From assembly GCF_002252675.1 (NCBI RefSeq), contig NZ_NQKY01000002.1:233378-297377 (forward strand): DNA of 64,000 bases, read 5' to 3'. Below, piece by piece: positions 61,980 to 64,000 of this stretch. Made by a program: the position numbers and the translations under genes. Within the stretch, counting starts at the first letter, position 1; every line of letters starts with the position of its first letter. The stretch comes from Synechococcus sp. BO 8801. Its GTDB lineage: Bacteria > Cyanobacteriota > Cyanobacteriia > PCC-6307 > Cyanobiaceae. The notes below the pieces were generated by a model. The model saw only the letters and a list, made by a program, of their open reading frames with translations. It was not told where the DNA came from and did no database searches.

Positions 61980-62443
61980 AGGACATCTTCCGGCTGATGC
62001 TGCTGCCGCTGCAGGCGCCGATGCTGCTGGTGCTGATGGGGGTCAGCACCTACCAGGGCATGCACTGGAGCCATGCCCTCGAGACAGGCGGCACCCAGAT
62101 GCAGGAACTCACCACCCTGGTCTGGTCGGCGGAGTGTCTGCAGGCGATGTTGATCGTGTTCGTCTGCACCATGCCCGACCTGGTGATCCGGCAGCTGTCG
62201 ATCGTGATGGCCGCCAGCCGGGTGGTGAGCCTGGTGGTCACCCTGCTGCTGGTCACCATCGGTGGCCTCTACCTGCTGCACCTCAACGTGCTGGCCAACG
62301 TGCTGATCATGGGCTCGGCGGTGCTGCTGGCCCGGCTCGATCTCCTGCGGGTGCGGGTGGTACCGCCACCCCTGGTGCTGGCCGGGGTGCTCGCCCTGCT
62401 GGTGCTCGGCGGCGCCAACTTCGGCCGCCTGCTGGTGCGCTGA
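61976..62443 (+). CDS. hypothetical four-to-five-helix membrane protein
   Basis: A 155-residue very hydrophobic protein with helices at about 8-25, 50-70, 75-100 and 125-148. No catalytic or binding motif is visible. ATG 61976 overlaps the ferredoxin stop, so the two are co-translated and may work together. It ends one base before the stop of the convergent lytic transglycosylase. Confidence 0.75.
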   Translation: MKDIFRLMLLPLQAPMLLVLMGVSTYQGMHWSHALETGGTQMQELTTLVWSAECLQAMLIVFVCTMPDLVIRQLSIVMAASRVVSLVVTLLLVTIGGLYLLHLNVLANVLIMGSAVLLARLDLLRVRVVPPPLVLAGVLALLVLGGANFGRLLVR

Positions 62444-62444
62444 A

Positions 62445-64000
62445 TCAGCAGCCCGGTTCGCTGCCCTGCTGGTAGCTCCAGACGTTGCCCAGCACCTTCT
62501 TCACGTACAGGCGGGTCTCGGGATAGGGGATCGCCTCCACCCACAGTTCCGGGTCGCTGCGCAGCTGGGGGTTCACCCAGCCGGCCACGGCGCCGGGCCC
62601 GGCGTTGTAGCTGGCCACTGCCAGCAGGGGGTCCCCGTCCCACTGGCGCAGCATTTTCGCCAGGTAGCGGCTGCCGAGGCTGGCGTTGCCGGCCGGGTCC
62701 TCCAGCACCGACTCCGGCACCGGCCCACCGGCCAGCTCGGCGGCGGTCTCCGGCATCAGCTGCATCAGGCCCGTGGCCCCCACCGGCGAGCGCACCGCCG
62801 GGGTGAAGCGCGACTCCTGCTTGGCCACCCCCAGCAGCAGCTCCATCGGCAGCCCGCCCTGGTTGGCGGCCGCCCGGAAGGCCGCCTCGAAGCGCAGCGG
62901 ATGCAGGCTGCGCTCCAGTTCCCGCTCCAGGGCGCACTGGTTGCCGTCGAGCTTCAGGCTGGCCTGCTCCAGCAGGCCGAAGCCGGTCCAGTCGTCGCCG
63001 ACCCCCTGGCGCAGCCGCCCCTCCAGCAGCAGCTCCCGGCTGCCCTCCGGGGCGCGGCGCCCGCGGCGGTGGCGCCAGGTCTCCCAGGCCTCGGTGCGCT
63101 GGTCCAGTCGCCAGAGCCGATCGAGGGTCGCGTCGCCGCTGGCCAGGGGCCGCCAGCCGCTGCCCCCTCCCGGGCCTTCGGCACCGGCCGGCAGGTGGGG
63201 CCCGGCGCCCAACTGCAGATCCCCCTGGCCCAGGCGCACGGCGGCGCGCCAGCCGTAGTAACCGCCGGGATGGCGCCGCAGCAGCGCCTCCCAGGTGGCC
63301 CGGGCGGCGGCGCCGTCGCCGAGCTGCTGCTGCACGAAACCGATCCAGAAGCTCTGGCGGGCGGCCAGGGGTGGCGGCAGTTGGTCTGTCGGGATGGCCT
63401 CCAGCAGGGCCTTGGCTGCCCGCCAGCGGCCGGCCAGCAGCCGCTCCCGCACGAGATCCCACTGCAGCGTGCGGCTGGCGGGGTCGAGGGGCCAGCGGCG
63501 CAGCAGCTTGAGGGCGGCGGCGTCGGTGGCGGGATGGGGGCCGTCTCCCTTGGGTTCGGCCTCCTGGATCCGCCGGGCCAGCACCGGGGCGCTGTCGCGC
63601 CAGCGGGGCGGCAGCCGGGCCAGGGACGCGGCGGCGGCGGGGCTGCCCTGTTGGGCCAACAGACGCACGGCCGCATCGGCCTCCGGGGTGGTGGGGGCGC
63701 TGCGGACCAGATCCAGCAGCAGCCGCTCCGCCTGGCCCTGCTGCTGCTCGTTCCCCGCCAGCAGGGCCCGGCCCAGGCTCAGCCGGCCGCTGACCCCCAG
63801 GCCGTTGAGGCTGGAGCCCAGGCAGCGCAGGGCGCCCTCGGCATCGCCCAGTTCGGCCAGGCCCTCCGCCAGCTGCCCCCGCTGCTGGACGCTCAGGTCC
63901 GGGCGGTCCTCCTTGCAGACCTGCCGCAGGCGGGCTTCGGCGCCGGGCCAGCGGGCGCCCCAGCGGGCCAGGTGCAGGGCGCCGCGGCGGCGTTCGGCCG
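62445..64000 (-). CDS. Slt70-type soluble lytic transglycosylase (N-terminus outside window)
   Basis: The frame remains open on the minus strand from the stop at 62445 to the window end (518 codons). The N-terminal part visible here is a TPR/superhelical region rich in Leu and Ala (WRDSAPVLARRIQEAE). The C-terminal SLT domain has MELLLGVAKQESRFTPAVRS with catalytic Glu, GATGLMQLMPETA, and AVASYNAGPGAVAGW. It cleaves peptidoglycan to 1,6-anhydro muropeptides. The start lies beyond 64000. Confidence 0.93.
   Translation of the reverse strand, partial: AERRRGALHLARWGARWPGAEARLRQVCKEDRPDLSVQQRGQLAEGLAELGDAEGALRCLGSSLNGLGVSGRLSLGRALLAGNEQQQGQAERLLLDLVRSAPTTPEADAAVRLLAQQGSPAAAASLARLPPRWRDSAPVLARRIQEAEPKGDGPHPATDAAALKLLRRWPLDPASRTLQWDLVRERLLAGRWRAAKALLEAIPTDQLPPPLAARQSFWIGFVQQQLGDGAAARATWEALLRRHPGGYYGWRAAVRLGQGDLQLGAGPHLPAGAEGPGGGSGWRPLASGDATLDRLWRLDQRTEAWETWRHRRGRRAPEGSRELLLEGRLRQGVGDDWTGFGLLEQASLKLDGNQCALERELERSLHPLRFEAAFRAAANQGGLPMELLLGVAKQESRFTPAVRSPVGATGLMQLMPETAAELAGGPVPESVLEDPAGNASLGSRYLAKMLRQWDGDPLLAVASYNAGPGAVAGWVNPQLRSDPELWVEAIPYPETRLYVKKVLGNVWSYQQGSEPGC

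Overview
The window comes from a GC-rich unicellular cyanobacterium of the Synechococcus/Cyanobium (picocyanobacterial) type. It carries photosystem II small-subunit genes (psbI, psbN, psbH), the nitrogen regulator ntcA, and many families found almost only in cyanobacteria (DUF3155, DUF4079, DUF1997, DUF4278, DUF3181, DUF2811, DUF3769, DUF3146, DUF3084). No rRNA, CRISPR array, integrase or transposase gene was found.

Layout. Positions 1-31045 are dense core genome: a partial sensor kinase, purH, ispH, amt, sfsA, murJ, tRNA-Arg(ACG), glyA, a GlcNAc-1-P transferase, cinA, leuC-leuD, a DUF3769 outer-membrane protein behind psbI, a frameshifted GH38 alpha-mannosidase, psbN/psbH-tatA-pth, a RuvC-like/DUF3084/ntcA block, rph, a CobA-like protein and dcd. 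Core genes resume at about 60081 with thyX, a TxlA-like thioredoxin, a NIL-ferredoxin and a lytic transglycosylase that runs off the right edge. The roughly 29 kb between dcd and thyX are accessory.

The accessory region starts with an AT-rich stretch (31.2-34.6 kb) that reads as three integron gene cassettes. Each ORF is followed by an attC-like imperfect palindrome of identical geometry: 7-nt outer box, 9-nt spacer, stem, then stem, 9-nt spacer, 7-nt outer box. Each cassette's leading GTTRRRY-type box also complements the outer box of its own attC. The cassettes encode a HEPN protein broken by a TGA right after its catalytic His, a second protein with a C-terminal HEPN motif, and a TerB-like membrane protein, which suggests defence or stress cargo. 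Next come a TetR-controlled desaturase/DUF2721/acetyltransferase/amine-oxidase cluster, a DUF429 protein, an MFS exporter, a DUF4143 ATPase behind 23-bp-spaced repeats, two toxin-antitoxin modules (HEPN/MNT and Phd/PIN), a TetR-DevBCA exporter, a CPBP protease, a GH9 cellulase with CBM2 and RTX-type tail, and several small enzymes.

Regulation. The window holds ntcA, an NtcA-type promoter in front of ntcA itself, and another in front of amt. Both have the class II layout: a box close to GTA-N8-TAC, 22 nt, then a -10 hexamer. A local nitrogen circuit is therefore visible from sequence alone.
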